The notes under the pieces are model-generated. The model ran no database searches, was not told the DNA's origin, and saw only the letters and a program-made list of their open reading frames with translations. A stretch of 64,000 nt of DNA from Bacteroidales bacterium (lineage in GTDB: Bacteria; Bacteroidota; Bacteroidia; Bacteroidales; F082), in NCBI GenBank assembly GCA_017531225.1, contig JAFXLL010000012.1, forward strand, positions 248,001 through 312,000, given 5' to 3'. Positions within the stretch are counted from its first letter, which is position 1, and each line of letters opens with the position of its first letter. Shown here in pieces: positions 22,147 through 29,156 of the stretch. A program made the position numbers and the translations under genes.

Positions 22147-22770
22147 TCACATAATTTCTTCGAAGTCTTCAACGCCATGTTTACACAGCGGACACACGAA
22201 ATCTTCGGGAAGTGAGTCGCCTTCGTAGACGTAGCCGCAAACCTTACATTCCCAGCGGCGTTTGCCGTCCTTTGGCTTCTCGGCTTGGGGTTGTGGTTTG
22301 GGTTTGATGATTTTCTGGTAATAGTCATAGGTGACCGAAGGCTTGTCGGAAAGCACCTGGGCGTCGAGCACGTCGGCGATGAACATGGTGTGGGTGCCGA
22401 AATCGATGCTCTTGTTGACACGACAGGCTAAGTAGGCATTAGTGAATTTCGGGATGTAGAGCACGTGGTTCATCGCACGGTGTTCAGCCTCGCAGTCGGC
22501 GAATTTGTTCACCTTACGGCCCGATTGGAAACCGAAGTGCTCAAAGACTTTCATCGGTGTTTCAGTGGTCAGCATCGACACATTAAACACGCACGAGTCC
22601 TTGATGAGCTCGTGCGTGTAGTTGCCCTTGTTGACCGTTACGGCAATCTGCAATGGGTTGCTGGTGACTTGAGTCACCGTGTTCACGATGCAGCCGTTGT
22701 CGATGTTGTCGTAATTGGTGGTCAGGACGTAAAGCCCGTAACCAATGTTGAACAAGGCTTTTGTATCCAT
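22147..22770 (-). CDS. Flavin reductase domain fused to rubredoxin
   Basis: The 207-residue protein begins with an FMN-binding flavin reductase-like domain (FNIGYGLYVLTTNYDNIDNG, then NPLQIAVTVNKGNYTHELI) and ends with a rubredoxin domain whose CxxC pairs are CKVCGYVYEG and CPLCKHGVEDF. A lysine/proline-rich linker (KPKPQPQAEKPKDGKRR) joins them. It is likely the NAD(P)H:rubredoxin electron carrier for the FprA encoded next. Its ATG overlaps the stop of the upstream rubredoxin gene (TAATG), so the two are coupled. Confidence 0.9.
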   Translation of the reverse strand: MDTKALFNIGYGLYVLTTNYDNIDNGCIVNTVTQVTSNPLQIAVTVNKGNYTHELIKDSCVFNVSMLTTETPMKVFEHFGFQSGRKVNKFADCEAEHRAMNHVLYIPKFTNAYLACRVNKSIDFGTHTMFIADVLDAQVLSDKPSVTYDYYQKIIKPKPQPQAEKPKDGKRRWECKVCGYVYEGDSLPEDFVCPLCKHGVEDFEEIM

Positions 22771-22931
22771 TATTCCATTACTGAGAAACTGTCCTTGCCG
22801 ATGCCACAGAGTGGGCATTTCCAGCTGTCGGGGATCATTTCAAATGGGGTTCCTGGAGCGATGCCGCTGTCGGGATCGCCTTTCTCTGGGTCGTAGATGT
22901 AACCGCAGACGTCGCAAACGTACTTTTTCAT
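22770..22931 (-). CDS. Rubredoxin
   Basis: A 53-residue rubredoxin with both iron-binding loops: [20 protein letters not shown] at the start and [15 protein letters not shown] near residue 36. Length and spacing are standard. It is a one-electron carrier, here almost surely for the flavodiiron protein two genes downstream. It is the first gene of the five-gene leftward operon, and its stop overlaps the start of the flavin reductase-rubredoxin gene by one base. Confidence 0.93.
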   Translation of the reverse strand: MKKYVCDVCGYIYDPEKGDPDSGIAPGTPFEMIPDSWKCPLCGIGKDSFSVME

Positions 22932-22965
22932 AAGAATATAGAATTTAGAAGTTAGAATTCAGAAT
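22931..22965. repeat. Five tandem 7-bp repeats in the rubredoxin leader
   Basis: From 22931 the plus strand reads TAAGAAT, ATAGAAT, TTAGAAG, TTAGAAT, TCAGAAT: five copies of NNAGAAT at a strict 7-bp period. They fill the short leader between the promoter box and the ATG. Confidence 0.75.
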
Positions 22966-23012
22966 GTAAAGATACGATATTTTTTGGAAACGCAAGAAAA
23001 AATTATCTTTGC
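22966..23012. promoter_or_regulatory. Divergent promoters of the rubredoxin operon and the exonuclease gene
   Basis: Minus-strand TATCTTTAC (22966-22974) serves the rubredoxin operon. Plus-strand TATCTTTGC (23004-23012) with TTTG (22983-22986) serves the exonuclease, whose ATG follows after 7 bases. Confidence 0.55.
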
Positions 23013-23019
23013 AGTCGAA

Positions 23020-23622
23020 ATGGATACAAATATGACCGATATAGGGAAACAAGAGAAGCCGCGGAAGAAGCGGTGGCGCAAGAAGGAGAGCAAACCCAAG
23101 GAGAAGCCGGTGTACCTCCCGAACGGCCATCTTGATGATTTTGTGGCCATCGACTTTGAAGCGGCCAATGCTGCTTTCACCAGCGCCTGCAGTATGGGCT
23201 TGGTGATCGTTCGCGACAATGAGATCGTTGAACGTTACTATGGCTTGATGAAGCCAGTTCCGAACCATTACGACTGGTACAACTCAAAGGTTCACGGCAT
23301 TAAGAAATCCGACACCGAGAATGCCCCGACCTTTCCATTTCTCTGGAATCAGGTGGTCGATAAGGTGGCTGGACTGCCTTTCGTAGCGCATGGGATGTTG
23401 TTTGATCAGCATGTTTTAAGGGCTTTACACGAGCTTTATAAGATCCCGTATCCGAATTATAAATTCTATTGCACTCATGAAGGCTCCAAGAAATATCTCC
23501 CTGACTTGGAGAACCACAAGCTCCATACGGTGGCCAAATATTTCGGCTACGAGATGAAAAATCATCATAACGCCCTCGATGATGCCGAGGCTTGTGCGGT
23601 AATAGCTATGAATATTTTTTAG
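23020..23622 (+). CDS. DEDDh 3'-5' exonuclease (DNA polymerase III epsilon-like)
   Basis: The 200-residue protein has the three exonuclease motifs: Exo I AIDFEAAN near residue 43, Exo II in FVAHGMLFDQHVL near residue 123 and Exo III HHNALDDAEACAV near residue 184. The first 35 residues are a basic low-complexity extension (KQEKPRKKRWRKKESK). It is a stand-alone proofreading-type nuclease acting on DNA or RNA ends. ATG 23020 is used because the longer frame would start inside the promoter. The gene has its own promoter and stands alone. Confidence 0.88.
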   Translation: MDTNMTDIGKQEKPRKKRWRKKESKPKEKPVYLPNGHLDDFVAIDFEAANAAFTSACSMGLVIVRDNEIVERYYGLMKPVPNHYDWYNSKVHGIKKSDTENAPTFPFLWNQVVDKVAGLPFVAHGMLFDQHVLRALHELYKIPYPNYKFYCTHEGSKKYLPDLENHKLHTVAKYFGYEMKNHHNALDDAEACAVIAMNIF

Positions 23623-23685
23623 CGCTTCCTTGTTTTTTTCATCAAAACCCCTGCGAGATGAAAAAAACACAAAAAAGATTGTCCT

Positions 23686-23716
23686 TTTTGCCGAAAGGTT
23701 TTTTTTGTAATTTTGC
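23686..23716 (+). promoter_or_regulatory. Promoter of the UshA-like gene
   Basis: TTTTG (23686-23690), 17 bases, then TAATTTTGC (23708-23716). The leader to ATG 23774 is about 50 bases. Confidence 0.6.
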
Positions 23717-23773
23717 ACCCGCAAAATTAAGAAGATAATGTGCTCAATATCAAATAGATTTCTGATTGAAAAT

Positions 23774-25315
23774 ATGAAAAAAGCCTACTTAATAATCCTA
23801 TTTTTCCTCTGCGTTTGCTTCACTTCATGCAGGAAAGAGCCGGTCGAAGCCGAACGCTCGACCATCGTGGTGCTTTTTGAAAACGATGTTCATTGTGCCA
23901 TAGACGGTTACACCAAACTCGCTGGTTTGCGTGATGCTATCGACGACACAGCCTACGTTGCCGTTGTAAGTAGCGGCGACTTTGTGCAAGGCGCCACTGT
24001 CGGTGCCATCTCCCAAGGGCAATTCATCATCGACATTATGAACACCGTGGGATATGATGCCGTTACCCTCGGAAACCACGAATTTGACTATCAAGTACCT
24101 AGGTTACTTGAACTTACTGAAAGTCTCAATGCTCCTGTAGTGTGCTGCAACTTCTACGACAGAGACGACTTTCGGATTTTTTCACCCTACGTCATCAAGA
24201 CCTACGGCACTAAACGGATTGCATTTGTCGGTGTACTGACCCCCGACACCGAGTTGACGCAGCAATATGCCTTTTACAACCCCCTTGGCACCCAGATTTA
24301 CGACCTGAGAAAAGACACTTATACGGAGTTGGTACAGCAGGCAGTGACAGAAGCACGTGCAGAAGGTGCCGACTATGTGATCTTGCTTTCGCATCTTGGA
24401 GAGAGAATCCCTGAGAGTATCTATAACTCAAATGACCTTATCGCTAATACTACAGGGATCGATGTCGTGCTCGATGCTCATACCCATAGTGTGATTGACA
24501 CAGTGCTCGACAACGCCATTGGAAAGCCTGTACGGCTTTGCCAGACCCGCAAAAAGTTCGCCAACATCGGTGAGTTGGTAATCACGAAAGACGGAACCAT
24601 CACCACCAAAATCATCCCCACCACTGAGATTCACTACACCAATCCTGAAGTGACCGCTGCCACCGAACGCGTTAAAGCGATGGTGGACGCCCTGGCAGGA
24701 GAGGTGATCTTCCATAGCGATGTGCCGCTTCTCGTCGCCGACGTCAACGGCATACCCTTGTCGTGGATGGCCGAGACAAACGCTGGCGACCTCGTGGCCG
24801 ATGCCATGCGCCACGAGTTGGACGCTGACATAGCATTAATCAACGGCGGATCCATGCGCACCAACCTCGAACCTGGCGATGTGAAACTCTTTCACGTCAT
24901 CGACATGCTGCCCTATGACGACCGTGTATGGAAAATAGAAGCCACTGGAGCACAAATCCTCCAAGTGTTGCAAAATGGCATTTCCTTATTGCCCAACGAA
25001 AACGGCGACTTTGTGCAGGTTTCAGGACTGAAATACACCGCCACGGTAAGCAACCACAGCCTTAGCGGCGTACAAATCCAACGCAGCGACGGCACCTACG
25101 AACCTATTGATCCAGAAAGAACCTATTTGGTAGCCGTGCTTGACTATTGCGTCGTAGGCGACGGATTCCAAGACGTCTTCAATGAATGCAACGTAGTTCT
25201 GTCGTCCAGTGTGCTGTATTGCGACCTCTTTACCAACTATGTACTCCATACCCTTCATGGGAATGTAGGCGTAGAATACGCCCTTCCCCAAGGGAGGATT
25301 ATGATAATGGATTGA
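23774..25315 (+). CDS. UshA-like 5'-nucleotidase lipoprotein
   Basis: The 513-residue product is a lipoprotein (MKKAYLIILFFLCVCFTSC) with the two domains of the 5'-nucleotidase/UDP-sugar hydrolase family. The metallophosphatase motifs are ENDVHC near residue 36, SSGDFVQGA near 67, LGNHEFD near 99 and LDAHTHS near 225. The C-terminal substrate domain has INGGSMR and MLPYDDRV. It probably removes phosphate from extracytoplasmic nucleotides. ATG 23774 is chosen because it gives a clean lipoprotein signal; an upstream in-frame start adds twelve residues. Confidence 0.9.
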   Translation: MKKAYLIILFFLCVCFTSCRKEPVEAERSTIVVLFENDVHCAIDGYTKLAGLRDAIDDTAYVAVVSSGDFVQGATVGAISQGQFIIDIMNTVGYDAVTLGNHEFDYQVPRLLELTESLNAPVVCCNFYDRDDFRIFSPYVIKTYGTKRIAFVGVLTPDTELTQQYAFYNPLGTQIYDLRKDTYTELVQQAVTEARAEGADYVILLSHLGERIPESIYNSNDLIANTTGIDVVLDAHTHSVIDTVLDNAIGKPVRLCQTRKKFANIGELVITKDGTITTKIIPTTEIHYTNPEVTAATERVKAMVDALAGEVIFHSDVPLLVADVNGIPLSWMAETNAGDLVADAMRHELDADIALINGGSMRTNLEPGDVKLFHVIDMLPYDDRVWKIEATGAQILQVLQNGISLLPNENGDFVQVSGLKYTATVSNHSLSGVQIQRSDGTYEPIDPERTYLVAVLDYCVVGDGFQDVFNECNVVLSSSVLYCDLFTNYVLHTLHGNVGVEYALPQGRIMIMD

Positions 25316-25340
25316 TAATCAAAAAAATAATAATATACAA

Positions 25341-25447
25341 ATGAAAAAAAACAAACTTTTAACATCGATGGTCTCACCGCCGGCATTTACGTATTGCGCC
25401 TGATCGATGGCGATAATGTCAGAACCCAGAAGATCGTAGTGAAATAA
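25341..25447 (+). pseudogene. Gene scar: start codon region joined to a T9SS C-terminal sorting tail
   Basis: An ATG with a signal-peptide-like start (ATG AAA AAA AAC AAA) is followed in another frame by FNIDGLTAGIYVLRLIDGDN and VRTQKIVVK, stop at 25445-25447. This is the end of a Por-secretion-system (type IX) sorting domain. The body of the gene is missing and the frames differ by one base across a run of eight A. It looks like a deletion scar of a secreted protein gene. Confidence 0.75.
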
Positions 25448-25466
25448 TTATAAAACCAATCATAAT

Positions 25467-25745
25467 ATGAAAAAAACAATCTTAACCTTAGCAATCGTAT
25501 TAGGTTTGGCTCTCGGTGCCTCCGCCCAATGGGGTGGCGGCCTTTTCCAGCGCGGCGCTGTCAGCGATGAAGACTATTACGGTGCGACCTACGGCTATCA
25601 AGACCGCACTACGGGCGGCCTCCTGAACCTGCCTGGAAGTCATGGAGAGACCGATGACCAGAATGGCGCTCCCTTGGGCAGTGGCGCTTTGTTCCTCATC
25701 GGCTTTGGAGTGGCCTACGCTTGGAAGAAACGGAAGAATGCATAA
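25467..25745 (+). CDS. Small secreted protein with PLGSG-hydrophobic-basic tail
   Basis: A 92-residue protein with signal peptide (MKKTILTLAIVLGLALGASA) followed by a Gly/Tyr-rich middle (WGGGLFQRGAVSDEDYYGAT) and a C-terminal tripartite tail: PLGSG, a hydrophobic stretch (ALFLIGFGVAYAW) and KKRKNA. The tail has the layout of a C-terminal membrane anchor or sorting signal. No enzymatic motif is present. It follows the T9SS gene scar by 19 bases and has no visible promoter of its own. Confidence 0.7.
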   Translation: MKKTILTLAIVLGLALGASAQWGGGLFQRGAVSDEDYYGATYGYQDRTTGGLLNLPGSHGETDDQNGAPLGSGALFLIGFGVAYAWKKRKNA

Positions 25746-25786
25746 GAGGAAAAAAAATTTTTTTTCACAGAAAAGAAAATAATCAT

Positions 25787-25795
25787 TACCTTTGG
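25787..25795 (+). promoter_or_regulatory. -7 box of the Nfn-like gene
   Basis: TACCTTTGG fits TAnnTTTG; the ATG is 22 bases further on. Confidence 0.5.
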
Positions 25796-25817
25796 GCATC
25801 TTTTAAATCTTATCACC

Positions 25818-28085
25818 ATGTTTGAAATTGTACAAAAGAAAGAATTTGCGGCGGAAACCTACCTGATGGACGTTTACGCCCCAAGAATTGCCCATTCAGC
25901 TTTGCCAGGCCAGTTCCTGATCATTAAAATGGAAGAAAACTCAGAGCGTATCCCTCTGACTATTAGTGATTATCAGCGTGTTAAGGGCACGGTAACCATC
26001 GTTTTTAAAGCTATTGGTGAATCCACCAAGAAGATGGCTCAATACAAAGTGGGCGACAGCTTCCACGACGTGGTGGGTCCCCTTGGCAAGCCTTCAGAGT
26101 TCGCTACCATGACGGCCGAGGAACTCCGCAAACGTTCTTTTGTGTTCATCGGCGGCGGCGTTGGCATCGCCCCTATCTTCCCGCAGGTGAAATGGTTGTA
26201 TGAACATGGTGCTGTGGCCGACTGTATCATCGGCGCCCGTACAAAAGACCTCCTCATTTACGAAAAGGAACTCTCCGAATACTGCCATCTATATGTGACC
26301 TCCGATGACGGTTCCACCGGCCGTAAGGGTTTGGTGACCGACGTGCTGCGCCAACTGGTGGCCAGCGGCAGAATCTATGACGAGGCAGTGGCAATCGGCC
26401 CGATGATCATGATGAAGTTCGTCACCAAGACCTGTGAGGAGTTGGGCATCCGTTGTACCATCTCGCTCAACTCAATCATGGTTGACGGCACGGGTATGTG
26501 CGGTGCTTGCCGTGTGAGCATCGCCGGCAAGACCAAGTTCACCTGTATCGATGGTCCCGAGTTCCTGGGTAAGGATGTGGACTTCGACGAGGCCATGAAA
26601 CGCCAGGCCATGTACAACAACGTGGTGACCCGCAAACAACTGGTGGCCGAAGAGAAAGCCGAAGGCCATGAGTGCCATATCGGCGGTATCTCCGAAGAGA
26701 CTTTCGATAAGAAACATAGAGTTCCCGTGCCGGAACAGAAACCGGAGATCCGTGCGCATAACTTCGATGAAGTTTGCTTGGGCTATTCAGCCGACATGGC
26801 AATCATGGAGGCTCAGCGTTGCTTGAATTGTAAAGACCCACAGTGCGTGAAGCATTGCCCCGTCAACGTCAACATTCCGGGCTTCATCGCTCGCGTGGCC
26901 AAGGGTGATTTTGAAGGTGCTGCTGGTGTTATCAGCTGTGACTCTGCATTGCCGGCTGTTTGTGGTCGTGTGTGCCCGCAGGAGACCCAGTGCGAGGGTA
27001 GCTGCATCATGGGCAAGAAGTTTGAACCCATCGCCATTGGTAAGCTGGAACGCTTTGTGGGCGACTATGCCATCGAGCATGACCTGCATTTCAACAGCCA
27101 AAGCATCCCGAATGGCCATAAGGTGGCCATCATCGGTTCCGGTCCTTCGGGCCTGACTTGTGCCAAGGACCTGCTTTCCATGGGCTATGACGTCACCATC
27201 TTCGAGGCATTGCATGAACTCGGCGGCGTGTTGATGTACGGTATCCCGTCATTCCGTCTGCCGAAGGAAAGCGTTGTGAAGAAAGAGGTGGAGAGCGTCC
27301 GTCGCTTGGGTGCCAAGTTCGAGAAGGACGTGGTCATCGGTCGTACCATCACCATCGACGAGCTGATGCACCGCGAGGGCTTCGAGGCTGTGTTTGTAGG
27401 CTCTGGCGCTGGCTTCCCGATGATGCTCAACGTACCTGGTGAAAACCTCTGCGGCGTAGTTTCAGCCAACGAGTTCCTGACCCGTAACAACTTGCTGTTC
27501 TCCTATAAGGAAGGCTTCGAGACCCCGAACTTCGTGGGTAAGAAAGTCGCTGTCGTGGGCGGTGGCAACGTGGCTATGGATGCTGCTCGTACCGCATTGC
27601 GTCTGGGTTCAGAAGTACATATCGTATATCGTCGTTCCGAGTCTGAGCTTCCTGCCCGTGTGGAGGAAGTGCATCATGCCAAGGAGGAAGGTGTGCAGTT
27701 CGATCTGCTCACAGCTCCTGTGGAGGTTTTGGGCGACGAGAATGGCTGGGTGAAGGGCTTCAAGTGCGTCCGTTGTGAACTGGGCGAGCCCGATGCCTCT
27801 GGCCGTCGCAGCCCCGTCCCGGTGAAAGGCTCAGAGTTTGTCCTCGATGTCGACATGATCATCATGGCATTGGGTACCTCGCCGAACCCGCTGATCGGCA
27901 GCACCACACGTAACCTCGACTTGAACAAGAAGGGTTGCATCGTAGCCGACGAAGTGGGTGCCACTTCACGTCCAGGCATCTTTGCTGGCGGTGACGCCGT
28001 CAGTGGTGCAGCTACCGTTATCCTCGCCATGGGCGCCGGCAAGAAAGCCGCTAAGGCCATCGACGAGTATATCAGAAGCTTATAA
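25818..28085 (+). CDS. Fused NfnAB-type NAD(P)H:ferredoxin oxidoreductase
   Basis: The 755-residue protein joins two known subunits. Residues 1-280 form a ferredoxin-NADP reductase/PyrK-like unit with FAD/NAD signatures (GGGVGIAPIFPQVK near 112) and a [2Fe-2S] Cys group (GTGMCGACRVSIAGKTKFTC near 220). Residues 300-755 form a glutamate synthase small-subunit-like unit with [4Fe-4S] cysteines (CLNCKDPQCVKHCPVN, CGRVCPQETQCEGSC), FAD loop IIGSGPSGLTCA and NADP loop VVGGGNVAMDAAR. In anaerobes this pair (NfnA/NfnB, SudBA) is an electron-bifurcating transhydrogenase. The fused single-chain form is seen in Bacteroidota. It would balance NADPH, NADH and ferredoxin with the hydrogenase. Confidence 0.9.
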   Translation: MFEIVQKKEFAAETYLMDVYAPRIAHSALPGQFLIIKMEENSERIPLTISDYQRVKGTVTIVFKAIGESTKKMAQYKVGDSFHDVVGPLGKPSEFATMTAEELRKRSFVFIGGGVGIAPIFPQVKWLYEHGAVADCIIGARTKDLLIYEKELSEYCHLYVTSDDGSTGRKGLVTDVLRQLVASGRIYDEAVAIGPMIMMKFVTKTCEELGIRCTISLNSIMVDGTGMCGACRVSIAGKTKFTCIDGPEFLGKDVDFDEAMKRQAMYNNVVTRKQLVAEEKAEGHECHIGGISEETFDKKHRVPVPEQKPEIRAHNFDEVCLGYSADMAIMEAQRCLNCKDPQCVKHCPVNVNIPGFIARVAKGDFEGAAGVISCDSALPAVCGRVCPQETQCEGSCIMGKKFEPIAIGKLERFVGDYAIEHDLHFNSQSIPNGHKVAIIGSGPSGLTCAKDLLSMGYDVTIFEALHELGGVLMYGIPSFRLPKESVVKKEVESVRRLGAKFEKDVVIGRTITIDELMHREGFEAVFVGSGAGFPMMLNVPGENLCGVVSANEFLTRNNLLFSYKEGFETPNFVGKKVAVVGGGNVAMDAARTALRLGSEVHIVYRRSESELPARVEEVHHAKEEGVQFDLLTAPVEVLGDENGWVKGFKCVRCELGEPDASGRRSPVPVKGSEFVLDVDMIIMALGTSPNPLIGSTTRNLDLNKKGCIVADEVGATSRPGIFAGGDAVSGAATVILAMGAGKKAAKAIDEYIRSL

Positions 28086-28088
28086 AGC

Positions 28089-28176
28089 CATCCGCCTTGG
28101 CGGATGTTAGCTCTGTAGCCGAAAAACAACAATACAATTATCTTTCGGCTACAGAGCTGGCATCCCTGCGGGATGC
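28089..28176. repeat. Two inverted REP-like units (family 1)
   Basis: Unit A: CATCCGCC-TT-GGCGGATG then TTAGCTCTGTAG (28089-28118). Unit B on the other strand: GCATCCC-GCA-GGGATGC then CAGCTCTGTAG (28150-28176). Between them AGCTCTGTAGCCGAAA (28109-28124) pairs perfectly with its complement at 28143-28158. The whole can fold as one long hairpin and probably ends the Nfn transcript. Related units lie at 51406 and 51458. Confidence 0.8.
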
Positions 28177-28179
28177 GTC

Positions 28180-28473
28180 TTACAGTTCTACATAGAAAAC
28201 AGTCGGATCATCATCCTCGCAGAAGGATTCATCCGTGTAATATTGTCCCGGCTTATCATCGTCGGTGAAGAGTTTCAGCACCACTTTCTTGAAAGGAATC
28301 GGCTTCCCTTCAGCGCTATAGCGCTCAATATCCTGTTTGGTGAGCCCTTCCATCTCCATCATCTTGAGCATCATCGCCAAGTCGAGGTTCACGTTGAGCA
28401 GCTCCTGCTTCCACTCAATGCTGATCACAGCAGTGGTGTATAACTTGAAATTCTTTACTTCAACAGCTTTCAT
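28180..28473 (-). CDS. Hypothetical protein
   Basis: A 97-residue acidic protein starting MKAVEVKNFKLYTTAVISIE, with a helical centre (LNVNLDLAMMLKMMEMEGLT) and an acidic end (DESFCEDDDPTVFYVEL). No signal peptide, no membrane segment, and no family is recognised. It is transcribed alone, divergent from the MORN-repeat gene across a 42-base gap, and converges on the REP-like element. Coding status is supported by natural composition and an ATG in a suitable position after the divergent promoter gap. Confidence 0.65.
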   Translation of the reverse strand: MKAVEVKNFKLYTTAVISIEWKQELLNVNLDLAMMLKMMEMEGLTKQDIERYSAEGKPIPFKKVVLKLFTDDDKPGQYYTDESFCEDDDPTVFYVEL

Positions 28474-28515
28474 GTCTGGTAATTTTTGTAATTTTGATGC
28501 AAATTTAGAAAAATT

Positions 28516-29139
28516 ATGACTATGCGAAAAACTTTGTTTATTCTGGCCGCCATGCTCATTTCGATGGTAGCTTCAGCACAGATCAGGGAAGAGGGTGAAA
28601 CCCGCAATGGTCTTAAGGAAGGTACATGGTACGAGATCGATGTCAATAAGAACTTGATCCGTAAGGTCGTGCAATATAAAGAAGGCAAAAAAGACGGTCT
28701 TTATCTCGAAATTGACGAGACAGGTGCTTTGGTGAAGAAGTGTGAATATACCAATGACCAGTTAAGCGGTTCATCGTACACTTGGTATCGAGGCGGTCGT
28801 CTTTCTGGAAAAAACACTTATAAGGACGGCAAACTTGACGGCGAACAAATCACATGCTACGAACAGGGCGGAAACCGTGAAATCGCCAGCTATAAAGATG
28901 GTCTTCGCGATGGCTTGACCACATGGTTTGGACAAAATGGCAATGTGGTGATGACCATCGAATACAAGGCTGGTCAGTTCGATGGCAAACAGCAAACCTA
29001 TTACAAGTCAGGTGCTGTGAAGTCGGAGAGCGTCTACAAAAACGGAAAGATTGTAGGCAAGGTCAAGGAATTTGAGGATGTTAAGCCTGAGGCGGAGACC
29101 AAAGAAGTATTGGAAATGAAAGCTTTCAAAAAGCAATAG
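28516..29139 (+). CDS. Secreted MORN-repeat protein (YwqK-like)
   Basis: The 207-residue protein has a signal peptide (MRKTLFILAAMLISMVASAQ) and then about seven MORN-type variant repeats, for example NGLKEGTWYEID, EGKKDGLYLEID, DGKLDGEQITCYEQGG, DGLRDGLTTWFGQNG and AGQFDGKQQTYYKSG. Relatives are often labelled YwqK-family antitoxin, but here the protein is exported and there is no toxin gene beside it, so that label is not adopted. Two start codons lie 6 bases apart (28516 and 28522); either gives the same mature protein. The TonB receptor gene follows after 17 bases and may be in the same transcript. Confidence 0.85.
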   Translation: MTMRKTLFILAAMLISMVASAQIREEGETRNGLKEGTWYEIDVNKNLIRKVVQYKEGKKDGLYLEIDETGALVKKCEYTNDQLSGSSYTWYRGGRLSGKNTYKDGKLDGEQITCYEQGGNREIASYKDGLRDGLTTWFGQNGNVVMTIEYKAGQFDGKQQTYYKSGAVKSESVYKNGKIVGKVKEFEDVKPEAETKEVLEMKAFKKQ

Positions 29140-29156
29140 GCTACGTTTGCTTGTCG

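Noticed and set aside
28516-29139. YwqK antitoxin of a toxin-antitoxin pair
   Set aside because: The protein has a signal peptide and no toxin gene adjoins; only the MORN repeats are shared.
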